Positions 44,451-54,004 of a DNA stretch of 64,000 bases are shown here, piece by piece; within the stretch, counting starts at the first letter, position 1; the number at the start of each line of letters is the position of its first letter. The stretch is taken from contig BNBP01000009.1 in assembly GCA_014656015.1 (NCBI GenBank), positions 1-64,000 on the forward strand. Direction: 5' to 3'. This stretch comes from Streptomyces griseoaurantiacus (GTDB taxonomy: Bacteria; Actinomycetota; Actinomycetes; Streptomycetales; Streptomycetaceae). The notes beneath the pieces were generated by a model. It was given only the letters and a program-made list of their open reading frames with translations. It was not told where the DNA came from and ran no database searches. The position numbers were made by a program, and so were the translations under genes.

Positions 44451-45932
44451 GTGTCAGGGACCGTCGAGTCGGAGAAGACCGCGATCCGGGGAGGGGCCGT
44501 CTGGGCCCTCCTCCTCACCAGTGCCGCCGGCTTCATGGCGGCGCTCGACAATCTCGTCGTCACCACCGCCCTGCCCTCCATCCGGGAGGATCTCGGGGGC
44601 GCGCTGGACGACCTGGAGTGGACCGTGAGCGCCTACACGCTCACCTTCGCCGTCCTGCTCATGTTCGGCGCCGCGCTCGGCGACCGGTTCGGCCGGCGGC
44701 GGCTCTTCCTCACCGGGCTCGCCGTCTTCACCGGCGCCTCGGCCGCCGCGGCCATGGCCCCCGGCATCGACTCCCTGATCGCGGCCCGGGCCGTGCAGGG
44801 CGTCGGCGCGGCGATCATGATGCCGCTCACCCTCACCCTGCTCACCGTCGCCGTCCCCGCCGCCAAGCGCGGCATGGCCTTCGGCATCTGGGGCGCCGTC
44901 AACGGACTCGCCGTCGCCTCCGGGCCGCTCATCGGCGGCAGTCTCACCGAACACGTGTCCTGGCACTGGATCTTCTGGCTGAACGTGCCGGTGGGACTCG
45001 CCTTGCTGCCGCTCGCCCGGCTCCGCCTCGCCGAGTCCCGCGGCACCGGCGCCCGACTCGACCCCCTCGGTACCGTCCTCGCCAGCGGCGGCCTCTTCGG
45101 CATCGTCTACGGGCTGGTCCGCGGCCCCGCCGACGGCTGGACCGACCAGCTGGTGCTGACCGGGCTGTTCGCGGGGACGGCCCTGCTGACCGGATTCGTC
45201 GTGCACGGCTCGCGGGCCGCGCACCCCATGCTCCCGATGCGGCTGTTCCGCTCCCGGGCCTTCGCCGGGATCAACGCGGCGAGCCTGCTGATGTTCCTCG
45301 GCATGTTCGGCTCGATCTTCCTGCTCAGCCAGTACATGCAGGGCGTGCTCGGCTACTCGCCCACCGAGGCGGGGCTGCGGATGCTGCCGTGGACCGGCAT
45401 GCCGATGCTGGTCGCGCCGGTCGCCGGATACCTCGCCGACCGGGTCGGAGGACGGCCGGTCGTCGCCGCGGGGCTCTTCCTCCAGGCGCTGGGGCTCGGC
45501 TGGCTCGCCGCGGTGGTCACCGCCGACGCGTCCTACGGGACGCAGCTCCCCGGGCTGATCATGAGCGGGATCGGCATGTCCCTGTACTTCGCGCCGGCCT
45601 CGCACCTCGTGATGTCGAGCGTGCGGGTCGAGGAGCAGGGGATCGCCTCCGGGGCGAACAACGCCCTGCGCGAGGTGGGAGGCGCCCTCGGCGTCGCCGT
45701 GATGGCCTCGATCTTCTCCGCCCAGGGCGGCTACGAGACCGCGGCGACCTTCGTGGACGGGCTGCGGCCCGCGCTCGTCGTGGGAGCCGGGGCCGTGGCA
45801 CTCGCGGGGGCGGCGGCCCTGGTCATCCCGGGCCGACGGCGGTCGGGGAAGAGCGCGCTCGTGCAGGAGGAGACGGTGGCGCGGGAGGAAACGGCGATGC
45901 CGGAGGGCGTGCCGGTGGCGACGCGGGTGTGA
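44451..45932 (+). CDS. MFS drug exporter, DHA2 (14-TMS) family
   Basis: A 493-residue EmrB/QacA-type proton-coupled exporter. Signatures: FMAALDNLVVTTALPSI (motif D1), FGAALGDRFGRRRLFLTG (motif A), ARAVQGVGAAIMMPLTLTLL (motif B) and WGAVNGLAVASGPLIGGSLT (motif C), with about 14 hydrophobic segments. I chose the GTG with GAGGGGG at 7 nt; an ATG five codons earlier lacks spacing for a ribosome site. It is under the adjacent TetR repressor. The compound exported is unknown. Confidence 0.9.
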   Translation: MSGTVESEKTAIRGGAVWALLLTSAAGFMAALDNLVVTTALPSIREDLGGALDDLEWTVSAYTLTFAVLLMFGAALGDRFGRRRLFLTGLAVFTGASAAAAMAPGIDSLIAARAVQGVGAAIMMPLTLTLLTVAVPAAKRGMAFGIWGAVNGLAVASGPLIGGSLTEHVSWHWIFWLNVPVGLALLPLARLRLAESRGTGARLDPLGTVLASGGLFGIVYGLVRGPADGWTDQLVLTGLFAGTALLTGFVVHGSRAAHPMLPMRLFRSRAFAGINAASLLMFLGMFGSIFLLSQYMQGVLGYSPTEAGLRMLPWTGMPMLVAPVAGYLADRVGGRPVVAAGLFLQALGLGWLAAVVTADASYGTQLPGLIMSGIGMSLYFAPASHLVMSSVRVEEQGIASGANNALREVGGALGVAVMASIFSAQGGYETAATFVDGLRPALVVGAGAVALAGAAALVIPGRRRSGKSALVQEETVAREETAMPEGVPVATRV

Positions 45933-46243
45933 GGACGGGGCACGCGCGACGTGGGGTGGCGCCCCCGGCACCCGCGCCCTTCAGATCGCCAGGGGCTGTG
46001 CACCTTCGACCCCCCGGGCCTTCGCCCCCCCCGGGCCTTCGCCCCCCCCCGGGCCTTCGACCCCCCCCGGGCCTTCGCCCCCCCCGGGCCTTCGCCCCCC
46101 CCGGGCCTTCGACCCCCCCCGGGCCTTCGACCCCCCCCGGGCCTTCGGGCCCGGGGGGTTCTCTCCTGCGCGTCCGTCGTTCACCCGGCTCCCCGCGCCC
46201 CCTTACCGGCCGCGCCCCCCGAGGGGGACCGTAGGCTTGTCGC
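45933..46243. other. Gap between MFS gene and murB, mostly a C-rich repeat
   Basis: The first ~75 bp are featureless, then a C-rich minisatellite fills the middle. At the right end TAGGCT lies 6 nt before the murB GTG, a typical leaderless -10. No gene is seen in it. Confidence 0.5.
46008..46150. repeat. 17-19 bp C-rich minisatellite
   Basis: About eight tandem copies of CGGGCCTTCGMCCCCCCCC, where M is A or C and the C-run varies from six to nine. The variable C-runs point to replication slippage and are also error-prone in sequencing. Its CCCGGG cores can fold on themselves and the C-runs could form i-motif/G-quadruplex structures. Confidence 0.85.
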
Positions 46244-47305
46244 GTGCAGGTACTTCATGATGCTTCGCTCGCCCCCCTGACCACCTTTCGGCTCGGCGGG
46301 CCGGTGGACCGGCTGGTCACCGCGACCGAGGACGCCGAGGTGATCGAGGTCGTGCGGGAGGCCGACGCCTCCGGGACGCCGCTGCTGCTGATCGGCGGGG
46401 GATCGAACCTGCTCGTCGGCGACAAGGGCTTCGCCGGCACCGCCCTGCGCCTCGCCACCCGCGGGATCGCGCTCGACGGCAACCGGCTGGAGGTGGCGGC
46501 CGGCGAGGTGTGGAGCGACGTCGTCACGCGCACCGTCGAGGCCGGGCTCGCCGGCATCGAGTGCCTCGCCGGGATTCCCGGCTCCGCCGGCGCCACCCCG
46601 GTGCAGAACGTCGGGGCGTACGGCCAGGAGGTCTCCGCCACCCTCACCGAGGTGCTCGCCTACGACCGCCGCGCGGGGGAGACGGTGACCCTCACCAACG
46701 AGGAGTGCGCCTTCTCCTACCGGCACAGCCGCTTCAAGGCCGAGCCCGAGCGGTACGTCGTCCTGCGCGTGCGGTTCGCGCTGGAGGACGCCGACGGGCT
46801 GTCGGCGCCCCTGAGGTACGCCGAGACCGCGCGGATGCTGGGCGTCGGGGCGGGGGAGCGCGTGCCGCTCGCCGCCGCGCGCGAGACCGTGCTGAAGCTG
46901 CGCGCCGGGAAGGGCATGGTGCTCGACCCCGAGGACCACGACACCTGGTCGGCCGGGTCCTTCTTCACCAACCCGATCCTCGACGAGGAGGCCTTCGCCG
47001 CCTTCCGCGCGCGGGTGCGGGAGCGGCTGGGCGAGGAGGCCGAGCCGCCCGCCTACCCGGCGGGGGAGGGCCGCACCAAGACCTCGGCGGCCTGGCTGAT
47101 CGACCGGGCCGGCTTCACCAAGGGCTACGGCAGCGGCCCCGCCCGCATCTCCACCAAGCACACCCTCGCGCTCACCAACCGGGGCGGGGCCACCACCGAG
47201 GACCTCCTGGCGCTGGCCAGGGAGGTCGTCGCCGGAGTCCGCGAGGCCTTCGGAGTCACCCTGGTCAACGAGCCGGTGATGGTCGGGGTCGACCTACAGG
47301 CGTGA
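46244..47305 (+). CDS. murB: UDP-N-acetylenolpyruvoylglucosamine reductase
   Basis: A 353-residue FAD enzyme that reduces UDP-GlcNAc-enolpyruvate to UDP-MurNAc in peptidoglycan precursor synthesis. FAD domain: LLLIGGGSNLLVGDKGF and IPGSAGATPVQNVGAYGQE. Active-site residues are recognisable as FSYRHSRFK (Arg), AGSFFTNPI (Ser) and LVNEPVMVG (Glu). It has the SYRHS loop of type I MurB. The GTG lies 6 nt after a TAGGCT hexamer without ribosome site, so a leaderless transcript is likely. Its 3' end overlaps the convergent deaminase gene by 12 bp. Confidence 0.95.
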   Translation: MQVLHDASLAPLTTFRLGGPVDRLVTATEDAEVIEVVREADASGTPLLLIGGGSNLLVGDKGFAGTALRLATRGIALDGNRLEVAAGEVWSDVVTRTVEAGLAGIECLAGIPGSAGATPVQNVGAYGQEVSATLTEVLAYDRRAGETVTLTNEECAFSYRHSRFKAEPERYVVLRVRFALEDADGLSAPLRYAETARMLGVGAGERVPLAAARETVLKLRAGKGMVLDPEDHDTWSAGSFFTNPILDEEAFAAFRARVRERLGEEAEPPAYPAGEGRTKTSAAWLIDRAGFTKGYGSGPARISTKHTLALTNRGGATTEDLLALAREVVAGVREAFGVTLVNEPVMVGVDLQA

Positions 47306-48400
47306 GGCCGGGAGGGGCGTGCGGCCGGGCGCACCGGACGGCGGGGCCGCGAGCCACGCGTCGATGTCCGCCAGGAGCCCGGCCCGCACGTCCTGCGGCG
47401 CCGCCGAGCCCCGCACCGACTGACGGGCCAGCTCGGCCAGCTCCTCGTCGGTGAAACCGTGGTGGCGGCGGGCGATCTCGTACTGGGCCGCCAGGCGCGA
47501 GCCGAACAGCAGCGGGTCGTCGGCGCCCAGCGCCATCGGCACGCCCGCCTCGTACAGCGTGCGCAGCGGGACGTCCTCCGGCTTCTCGTAGACGCCCAGC
47601 GCCACGTTCGAGGCCGGGCACACCTCGCAGGTCACGCCGCGCTCGGCGAGGCGGTGCAGCAGCCGGGGGTCCTCCGCCGCCCGGACGCCGTGGCCGAGCC
47701 GGTTGGCGTGCAGGTCGTCGAGGCAGTCGCGGACCGAGGGCGGGCCGTTCAGCTCGCCGCCGTGCGGGGCCGACAGCAGACCGCCCTCGCGGGCGATGGC
47801 GAACGCGCGGTCGAAGTCGCGGGCCATGCCGCGCCGCTCGTCGTTCGACAGCCCGAAGCCGACGACGCCCCGGTCCGCGTACCGCACGGCCAGCCGGGCC
47901 AGGGTGCGGGCGTCCAGCGGGTGCTTCATCCGGTTCGCGGCCACCAGGACCCGCATGTGCAGGCCCGTCTCCCGGCGCGCCGAGTCGACCGCGTCCAGGA
48001 TGATCTCCAGGGCCGGGATCAGCCCGCCCAGGCGCGGGGCGTACGAGGTGGGGTCGACCTGGATCTCCAGCCACCGGGAGCCGTCCCGGATGTCCTCCTC
48101 CGCCGCCTCGCGGACCAGGCGCCGGATGTCCTCCGGCTCCCGCAGACAGGCGCGGGCCGCGTCGTAGAGCCGCTGGAAGCGGAACCAGCCGCGTTCGTCC
48201 GTGGCCCGCAGTCTCGGCGGTTCGCCGCCGAGGAGTGCCTCGGTCAGCGCGTCGGGCAGACGCACGCCGTACTTGTCGGCGAGTTCCAGCAGGGTGGCGG
48301 GCCGCATCGACCCGGTGAAGTGCAGGTGCAGATGGGCCTTCGGCAGCTCGGAGACATCGCGGGCACCGCGTTGCTCGGAGAGTTCACGTACACGCTCCAT
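47294..48400 (-). CDS. add: Adenosine deaminase
   Basis: A 368-residue zinc enzyme converting adenosine to inosine (EC 3.5.4.4). Metal and catalytic motifs: LPKAHLHLHFTGSMR (HxH), SAPHGGELNGPPS (His and catalytic Glu), RLGHGVRA and MALGADDPLLFG. The family usually has TDDP, so ADDP is a small change. The frame extends upstream into the terminator region, but the homology starts at this ATG. It overlaps murB tail to tail by 12 bp. Confidence 0.93.
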   Translation of the reverse strand: MERVRELSEQRGARDVSELPKAHLHLHFTGSMRPATLLELADKYGVRLPDALTEALLGGEPPRLRATDERGWFRFQRLYDAARACLREPEDIRRLVREAAEEDIRDGSRWLEIQVDPTSYAPRLGGLIPALEIILDAVDSARRETGLHMRVLVAANRMKHPLDARTLARLAVRYADRGVVGFGLSNDERRGMARDFDRAFAIAREGGLLSAPHGGELNGPPSVRDCLDDLHANRLGHGVRAAEDPRLLHRLAERGVTCEVCPASNVALGVYEKPEDVPLRTLYEAGVPMALGADDPLLFGSRLAAQYEIARRHHGFTDEELAELARQSVRGSAAPQDVRAGLLADIDAWLAAPPSGAPGRTPLPASRL

Positions 48401-48466
48401 TGCATGATCCTGCCGTACGTTCGGACCGTCCCGGTACCGCTTTCCCCGATAGTGGCCTTGCTCGCA

Positions 48467-48524
48467 CACATGACCGCGGGCCCCGTCCGCTCCTTGGAGT
48501 GGACGGGGCCCGCGGTCATGTGTG
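48467..48524. terminator. Very long perfect hairpin between aspC and add
   Basis: 23-bp perfect outer arms (from ACACATGACCGCGG) around a 12-nt centre that itself pairs as CTCC/GGAG with a TT turn. The hairpin is thus about 28 bp long with one wobble. It sits 14 bp past the aspartate aminotransferase stop on the minus strand and should end its transcript before add. Confidence 0.85.
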
Positions 48525-48537
48525 GGGTCGGGGGAGG

Positions 48538-49764
48538 TCAGTCCCGCGCCTCCGCCAGCAGCTTCTGGATCCGGCTCACACCCTCGACGAGATCCTCGTC
48601 GCCGAGCGCGTAGGACAGCCGCAGGTAGCCCGGGGTGCCGAAGGCCTCGCCCGGGACGACCGCGACCTCGGCCTCCTCCAGGATGAGCGCGGCCAGCTCC
48701 ACCGAGGTCTGCGGGCGCCTGCCGCGGATCTCCTTGCCGAGGAGCGCCTTGACCGAGGGGTACGCGTAGAACGCGCCCTCCGGCTCGGGGCAGAGGACGC
48801 CGTCGATCTCGTTGAGCATGCGCACGATGAGCTGGCGGCGCCGGTCGAAGGACTCGCGCATCCGCGCGACCGCCTCCAGGTCGCCGGAGACGGCGGCCAG
48901 GGCGGCCACCTGGGCGACGTTGTTCACGTTCGAGGTGGCGTGCGACTGGAGGTTGGTGGCCGCCTTGACGACGTCCTTCGGGCCGATGATCCAGCCCACC
49001 CGCCAGCCGGTCATCGCGTACGTCTTGGCCACGCCGTTGACGACGATGCACTTGTCGCGCAGCTCGGGCAGGAGCGCCGGCAGCGAGGTGAAGGTGGCGT
49101 CCCCGTAGACGAGGTGCTCGTAGATCTCGTCGGTGAGCACCCACAGGCCGTGCTCGACGGCCCAGCGGCCGATGGCCTCCGCCTCGTCCCGGCCGTAGAC
49201 CGCGCCGGTCGGGTTGGACGGGGAGACGAACAGCACGCACTTGGTCTTCTCGGTGCGCGCGGCCTCGAGCTGCTCGACGCTCACCCGGTACCCGGTGGTC
49301 TCGTCGGCGACGACCTCCACCGGGACACCGCCGGCCAGCCGGATCGACTCGGGGTACGTCGTCCAGTACGGGGCCGGGACGATGACCTCGTCGCCCGGAT
49401 CGAGGATCGCGGCGAAGGCGTTGTAGATGGCCTGCTTGCCGCCGTTGGTGACGAGGATCTGCGAGGGGTCGACCTCGTAGTCCGAGTCGCGCAGCGTCTT
49501 CGCGGCGATCGCGGCCTTCAGCTCGGGCAGCCCGCCGGCCGGCGTGTACCGGTGGTACTTCGGGTTCTTGCACGCCTCGACGGCGGCCTCGACGATGTAG
49601 TCCGGCGTCGGGAAGTCGGGTTCACCGGCGCCGAAGCCGATCACCGGGCGCCCGGCGGCCTTCAGGGCCTTCGCCTTGGCGTCCACGGCGAGGGTGGCGG
49701 ACTCGGAGATCGCGCCGATGCGCGCGGAGACCCGGCGCTCGGTGGGAGGGGTTGCAGCGCTCAT
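48538..49764 (-). CDS. aspC: Pyridoxal-phosphate aspartate aminotransferase (class I, type Ib)
   Basis: A 408-residue PLP aminotransferase. Signatures: [41 protein letters not shown] (184-187), [10 protein letters not shown] and the PLP lysine in [17 protein letters not shown] (K247). It transfers amino groups between aspartate and 2-oxoglutarate; type Ib enzymes may also act on prephenate or aromatic acids. It precedes the tRNA-Trp/secE unit in divergent orientation. Start at the ATG before [10 protein letters not shown]; frame runs further upstream without similarity. Confidence 0.92.
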   Translation of the reverse strand: MSAATPPTERRVSARIGAISESATLAVDAKAKALKAAGRPVIGFGAGEPDFPTPDYIVEAAVEACKNPKYHRYTPAGGLPELKAAIAAKTLRDSDYEVDPSQILVTNGGKQAIYNAFAAILDPGDEVIVPAPYWTTYPESIRLAGGVPVEVVADETTGYRVSVEQLEAARTEKTKCVLFVSPSNPTGAVYGRDEAEAIGRWAVEHGLWVLTDEIYEHLVYGDATFTSLPALLPELRDKCIVVNGVAKTYAMTGWRVGWIIGPKDVVKAATNLQSHATSNVNNVAQVAALAAVSGDLEAVARMRESFDRRRQLIVRMLNEIDGVLCPEPEGAFYAYPSVKALLGKEIRGRRPQTSVELAALILEEAEVAVVPGEAFGTPGYLRLSYALGDEDLVEGVSRIQKLLAEARD

Positions 49765-49997
49765 GCACCCATCGTTCCAGACCGGAAAGAACCCCGGCAC
49801 GCGGGTTTCACGGACTGAACACGGGAAGGCCCCGGCCCGGACACCCGTACGTATGCGCCCCGCGCGCGGCACGGGACACGAGGGAGCCCGGCGCGCCCCG
49901 ATCACCGTACGGGCGCTTCCCGTTCGACGCCCGGCCGCGGACCACGTACACTCCTACGTCGTTGGCCTCTGACGGGCCGCGTCGAGCCGGTGCACGC

Positions 49998-50024
49998 TTG
50001 GCACTCGGTCGGATGCGGTACGTT
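49998..50024 (+). promoter_or_regulatory. Candidate promoter of tRNA-Trp/secE
   Basis: TTGGCA and TACGTT with a 15-bp spacer, ending 14 bp before the tRNA-Trp 5' end, which fits transcription starting about 7 bp before the tRNA. The spacer is a little short. Confidence 0.4.
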
Positions 50025-50037
50025 GGGGGACGGACAA

Positions 50038-50110
50038 AGGGTCGTAGCTCAATTGGTAGAGCACTGGTCTCCAAAACCAGCGGTTGGGGGTTCAAGTCCC
50101 TCCGGCCCTG
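50038..50110 (+). tRNA. tRNA-Trp (anticodon CCA)
   Basis: Complete 73-nt cloverleaf. The acceptor AGGGTCG pairs with CGGCCCT and the discriminator is G. The anticodon loop CTCCAAA (anticodon CCA) lies in a CTGGT/ACCAG stem, and the T loop is TTCAAGT. Located 110 bp before secE, the conserved position in actinobacteria. Confidence 0.97.
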
Positions 50111-50220
50111 CTACACACTCCTTCACCGAGGATGTGTGCTGCAGAGTACGTACTTCATGCACCCGCCGTGCGGCTCAACCGGGCGCGGCACGGCCACGAC
50201 CCGGGATCAGGTGAGGATGA

Positions 50221-50508
50221 ATGACGGACGCCGTGGGCTCCCTCGACACGCCTGACGCCCAGGACGAGGTGACGGAGAGCAAGCGGAAGCAGCGCAGGGG
50301 CGGCAAGCGGGGCAAGAAGGGCCCCCTCAAGCGCCTGGCCCTCTTCTACCGCCAGATCGTCGCGGAGCTCCGCAAGGTCGTCTGGCCCTCGCGCAACCAG
50401 CTGACGTCGTACACCACCGTGGTGATCTTCTTCGTCGCCATCATGATCGGTCTGGTGACCGTGATTGACTATGGCCTCAACCACGCAGCGAAGTACGTCT
50501 TCGGCTGA
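50221..50508 (+). CDS. secE: Preprotein translocase subunit SecE
   Basis: A 95-residue single-span SecE, which stabilises SecY in the Sec channel. The basic cytosolic region [17 protein letters not shown] leads to the amphipathic helix [20 protein letters not shown]. The membrane helix is [31 protein letters not shown] precedes the ATG. It heads the secE-nusG unit, with a hairpin between the genes. Confidence 0.95.
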   Translation: MTDAVGSLDTPDAQDEVTESKRKQRRGGKRGKKGPLKRLALFYRQIVAELRKVVWPSRNQLTSYTTVVIFFVAIMIGLVTVIDYGLNHAAKYVFG

Positions 50509-50515
50509 GCCCGGA

Positions 50516-50547
50516 GCGAAGGGCGCCGTGTCCGGCGCCCCTTTCGC
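50516..50547 (+). terminator. Intercistronic hairpin between secE and nusG
   Basis: GCGAA-GGGCGCC pairs with GGCGCCC-TTTCGC through a six-base loop and a one-base bulge, 40 bp before nusG. Without a T-tract it is likelier an attenuator or mRNA processing site than a full stop. Confidence 0.45.
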
Positions 50548-50585
50548 ATGTTCCACCCCTCTGTATCCAGGAAGAAGCAGCCACA

Positions 50586-51479
50586 GTGTCTGACCCGAAC
50601 CTGAACGACGCCATCGAGCCGGTCGAGTCCGCGGAGGACGAGCTCGACACCGTCGAGGGCGCGGACACCGGGGACGCCGAGGAGTCCACCGAGGCCCAGG
50701 CTGCCGAAGCCGCCGCACGCGAGGCCGCCGCCGAGGACGCCGCAGCCGACGAGGCCGGCACCGAGGGCGGGACGGACACGGCGGAGGCGGACACCGAAGA
50801 CGAAGCCGCCGAGGACGAAGCCGCGCAGGACGAGGCCGTCGAGGCCGAGCCGGAGCCCGTGGTGGACCCGGTCACCGCGCTCCGCGAGGAACTGCGCACG
50901 CTGCCCGGCGACTGGTACGTGATCCACACCTACGCCGGTTACGAGAAGCGCGTGAAGGCCAACCTGGAGCAGCGCGCCGTCTCGCTGAACGTCGAGGAGT
51001 TCATCTACCAGGCCGAGGTGCCCGAGGAGGAGATCGTCCAGATCAAGAACGGCGAGCGCAAGACCGTGCGGCAGAACAAGCTGCCCGGTTACGTCCTCGT
51101 CCGGATGGATCTGACGAACGAGTCCTGGGGTGTCGTCCGCAACACCCCCGGCGTCACCGGCTTCGTGGGCAACGCCTACGACCCGTACCCGCTGTCCCTG
51201 GACGAGATCGTGAAGATGCTCGCCCCGGAGGCCGAGGAGAAGGCCGCCCGCGAGGCCGCCGAGGCCGAGGGCAAGCCGGCCCCGCAGCGCAAGGTCGAGG
51301 TCCAGGTGCTGGACTTCGAGGTCGGCGACTCGGTCACCGTCACCGACGGCCCCTTCGCCACCCTCCAGGCGACGATCAACGAGATCAACGCCGACTCGAA
51401 GAAGGTCAAGGGCCTCGTCGAGATCTTCGGCCGCGAGACGCCGGTCGAGCTGAGCTTCGACCAGATCCAGAAGAACTGA
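50586..51479 (+). CDS. nusG: Transcription termination/antitermination factor NusG with acidic N-extension
   Basis: A 297-residue NusG. The NGN domain begins near residue 112 ([20 protein letters not shown]) and binds RNA polymerase. A Glu/Ala-rich insert ([19 protein letters not shown]) and the KOW domain ([20 protein letters not shown]) follow. The first ~108 residues are an acidic Glu/Ala/Asp extension, longer than in E. coli (181 residues total) but usual in Streptomyces. Start GTG preceded by AGGAAG. Confidence 0.95.
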   Translation: MSDPNLNDAIEPVESAEDELDTVEGADTGDAEESTEAQAAEAAAREAAAEDAAADEAGTEGGTDTAEADTEDEAAEDEAAQDEAVEAEPEPVVDPVTALREELRTLPGDWYVIHTYAGYEKRVKANLEQRAVSLNVEEFIYQAEVPEEEIVQIKNGERKTVRQNKLPGYVLVRMDLTNESWGVVRNTPGVTGFVGNAYDPYPLSLDEIVKMLAPEAEEKAAREAAEAEGKPAPQRKVEVQVLDFEVGDSVTVTDGPFATLQATINEINADSKKVKGLVEIFGRETPVELSFDQIQKN

Positions 51480-51500
51480 CCTTCTGGTTCCCCCTCACGT

Positions 51501-51551
51501 CCGAGCAGGTCAGACGGTCGCCTCGGTGACCGTCTGACCTGCTCGGTTTTC
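51501..51551 (+). terminator. Rho-independent terminator after nusG
   Basis: Perfect 19-bp stem (from CCGAGCAGGTCAGACGG) with an 8-nt loop followed by TTTTC. It separates secE-nusG from the L11 gene, which must have its own promoter; TATCGT before the rplK leader is a candidate -10. Confidence 0.9.
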
Positions 51552-51648
51552 AGCCGCACATGTATACCCGTTATCGTTGTGCGGTATGCCTGCGTCCGGG
51601 TGGTCCCCGGGGGCGGGCAGGACCCGAACCGAAAGGACCCGGAGAGCC

Positions 51649-52083
51649 ATGCCTCCCAAGAAGAAGAAGGTCACGGGGCTCATCAAGCTCCAGATCCAGG
51701 CCGGTGCCGCCAACCCGGCTCCGCCGGTCGGCCCCGCGCTGGGTCAGCACGGTGTCAACATCATGGAGTTCTGCAAGGCCTACAACGCGGCGACCGAGTC
51801 GCAGCGCGGCTGGGTGATCCCGGTGGAGATCACGGTCTACGAGGACCGCTCCTTCACCTTCATCACCAAGACCCCGCCGGCCGCCAAGATGATCCTCAAG
51901 GCCGCGGGCGTCGAGAAGGGCTCCGGCGAGCCCCACAAGACCAAGGTCGCCAAGATCACGCAGGCGCAGGTCCGCGAGATCGCCGAGACCAAGATGGCCG
52001 ACCTCAACGCCAACGACCTGGACGCCGCCTCGAAGATCATCGCGGGCACCGCGCGTTCCATGGGCGTCACGGTCGAGGGCTGA
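51649..52083 (+). CDS. rplK: 50S ribosomal protein L11
   Basis: A 144-residue L11, part of the GTPase-associated centre. Starts [19 protein letters not shown], with [20 protein letters not shown] and the RNA-binding C-domain ending [10 protein letters not shown]. It is required for the stringent response via RelA in Streptomyces (relC mutations). GGAGAGCC precedes the ATG. Confidence 0.97.
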   Translation: MPPKKKKVTGLIKLQIQAGAANPAPPVGPALGQHGVNIMEFCKAYNAATESQRGWVIPVEITVYEDRSFTFITKTPPAAKMILKAAGVEKGSGEPHKTKVAKITQAQVREIAETKMADLNANDLDAASKIIAGTARSMGVTVEG

Positions 52084-52182
52084 ACCACCCTCGGGCCGTC
52101 ACAGCCCCGTAGTACCTCGTAGAAACCGTGGAAGGGCCTGCTCGGCCCGTACCACGACTCCTCAAACCACACAGGAGCAGTT

Positions 52183-52908
52183 GTGAGCAAGCGCAGCAAG
52201 GCTCTCCGCGCTGCGGACGCCAAGATCGACCGGGACAAGCTGTACGCCCCGCTCGAGGCCGTCCGTCTCGCCAAGGAGACCTCCACCTCGAAGTTCGACG
52301 GCACCGTCGAGGTCGCCTTCCGCCTGGGTGTCGACCCGCGCAAGGCGGACCAGATGGTCCGTGGCACCGTGAACCTCCCGCACGGCACCGGCAAGACCGC
52401 CCGGGTCCTGGTCTTCGCGACCGGTGACCGTGCCGAGGCCGCGCGTGCCGCGGGCGCCGACATCGTCGGCTCCGACGAGCTCATCGACGAGGTGTCCAAG
52501 GGACGCCTGGACTTCGACGCCGTCGTCGCCACCCCGGACCTCATGGGCAAGGTCGGCCGCCTCGGCCGCGTGCTCGGTCCCCGTGGCCTGATGCCGAACC
52601 CGAAGACCGGCACCGTCACCCCGGACGTCGTGAAGGCCGTCAACGAGATCAAGGGCGGCAAGATCGAGTTCCGCGTCGACAAGCACTCGAACCTGCACTT
52701 CATCATCGGCAAGGCGTCCTTCGACGACACCAAGCTGGTGGAGAACTACGGCGCCGCGCTGGAGGAGATCCTCCGTCTGAAGCCGTCCGCCGCCAAGGGC
52801 CGGTACATCAAGAAGGCCGCCCTGAGCACCACGATGGGCCCGGGCATCCAGCTCGACCCGAACCGCACCCGCAACCTCCTCGTCGAGGAGGACCCGGCCG
52901 CGGTCTGA
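52183..52908 (+). CDS. rplA: 50S ribosomal protein L1
   Basis: A 241-residue L1 of the ribosomal stalk, starting [15 protein letters not shown]. Signatures: [40 protein letters not shown] and MGPGIQLDP. The GTG start has ACAGGAGCAGTT upstream. The 99-bp gap after rplK contains a short GGGCCTGCTCGGCCC hairpin that could be an autoregulatory L1 site; this is inference. Confidence 0.97.
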   Translation: MSKRSKALRAADAKIDRDKLYAPLEAVRLAKETSTSKFDGTVEVAFRLGVDPRKADQMVRGTVNLPHGTGKTARVLVFATGDRAEAARAAGADIVGSDELIDEVSKGRLDFDAVVATPDLMGKVGRLGRVLGPRGLMPNPKTGTVTPDVVKAVNEIKGGKIEFRVDKHSNLHFIIGKASFDDTKLVENYGAALEEILRLKPSAAKGRYIKKAALSTTMGPGIQLDPNRTRNLLVEEDPAAV

Positions 52909-52934
52909 GCCTCCGGCTCGCCCCAGCGGTAGTC

Positions 52935-52977
52935 CGACGGGCCCCGCACCTTCGCAGGTGCGGGGCCCGTCGTTTTT
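52935..52977 (+). terminator. Rho-independent terminator after rplA
   Basis: Perfect 16-bp stem (CGACGGGCCCCGCACC and complement), TTCGCA loop, then TTTTTCTC. A textbook terminator closing rplKA. Confidence 0.93.
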
Positions 52978-53119
52978 CTCTCGCGAGGGGGCACTGGCGT
53001 AAATGCGGGGCGGAGCGGATCCGTCTGGTGGAAAATCGTAAAACCATTCGAACTTTCCAGGACGATCCTGCGTCTTGCCCGTGTGTGAGCCATCGGTCGC
53101 CTGTGCCCCTGGGGGAAAC

Positions 53120-53974
53120 ATGAACAAGAAGTCCTTACGTCTGCCCGTCGGCGCGGCGCTGGCCGCGCTGCTGGCCGCGGGAGCGGTGAGCTGCGGCAAG
53201 GGGGAGGACGCGGACAAGACCCCCGCCATGAGCCCGGCCGCGGCCGTGGCCAAGGTCGCGAAGAAGTCCGAGCGGATCACGTCCATGCGCTACCGCATGA
53301 AGGGTGACTTCCCGGGGCAGGGCCGCATCGAGGCGGAGGCCAGCATGCGGATGAAGCCCGAGACCGCGATGAGCATGAAGATGTTCCTGCCCGGCCGGAC
53401 CGACCTGCCCATGGAGGTCCGGCTCATCGACAAGGCCATCTATGTCGATGGGGGTGCTGATGCCGCCAAGGAGATGGACGGCAAGAACTGGATCAAGTTC
53501 GATCTCTCCGGGACGGATGCCGGGAAGCAGTTGGATCAGATGGGCGGACTGGGCGCGGCCTCCCAGGCAGACCAGAACCCGGCGGCCCAGTCGAACATCC
53601 TCGCCGGCGCCGACGATGTGAAGAAGATAGACACCGCGACCGTCGACGGCGTCAGGACGACGCACTACCGGGGCACCATCGCCGTGGACGACATGGACGA
53701 GCCGGCCTTCACGAAGAGCGGGGTGACCGAGGAGCAGCGCCGCAAGGCCGTCGAGCAGTACCGGAAGATGGGCGTCGACGAACTCACCATGGACATGTGG
53801 GTCGGCGGCGACGACCGGATGAAGCAGTTCCGCGTGCGGAGTGACGCCGACAAGGGGCCGATGGACATGACCTTCACGGTCCTCGACTACAACAAGCCCG
53901 TGAACGTCACCGCCCCGCCGGCCGGGAAGACCGCCGACCTGGCCGAGATGCTGAAGGGGCTCCAGGACGCCTGA
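53120..53974 (+). CDS. Putative lipoprotein with LppX/LprAFG-like fold
   Basis: A 284-residue lipoprotein. Signal peptide MNKKSLRLPVGAALAALLAA is followed by lipobox AVSC (C25). The mature domain has beta-strand repeats with methionine-rich stretches (MRMKPETAMSMKMFLPG) as in actinobacterial LolA/LppX-like proteins that bind lipids. The function is not known; it is placed between rplA and rplJ in Streptomyces. GGGGGAAAC precedes the ATG. The codon usage and length argue against a pseudogene. Confidence 0.85.
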   Translation: MNKKSLRLPVGAALAALLAAGAVSCGKGEDADKTPAMSPAAAVAKVAKKSERITSMRYRMKGDFPGQGRIEAEASMRMKPETAMSMKMFLPGRTDLPMEVRLIDKAIYVDGGADAAKEMDGKNWIKFDLSGTDAGKQLDQMGGLGAASQADQNPAAQSNILAGADDVKKIDTATVDGVRTTHYRGTIAVDDMDEPAFTKSGVTEEQRRKAVEQYRKMGVDELTMDMWVGGDDRMKQFRVRSDADKGPMDMTFTVLDYNKPVNVTAPPAGKTADLAEMLKGLQDA

Positions 53975-54004
53975 GGGACGCTCCGAGCCGCAGAACGGAG
54001 CGGA

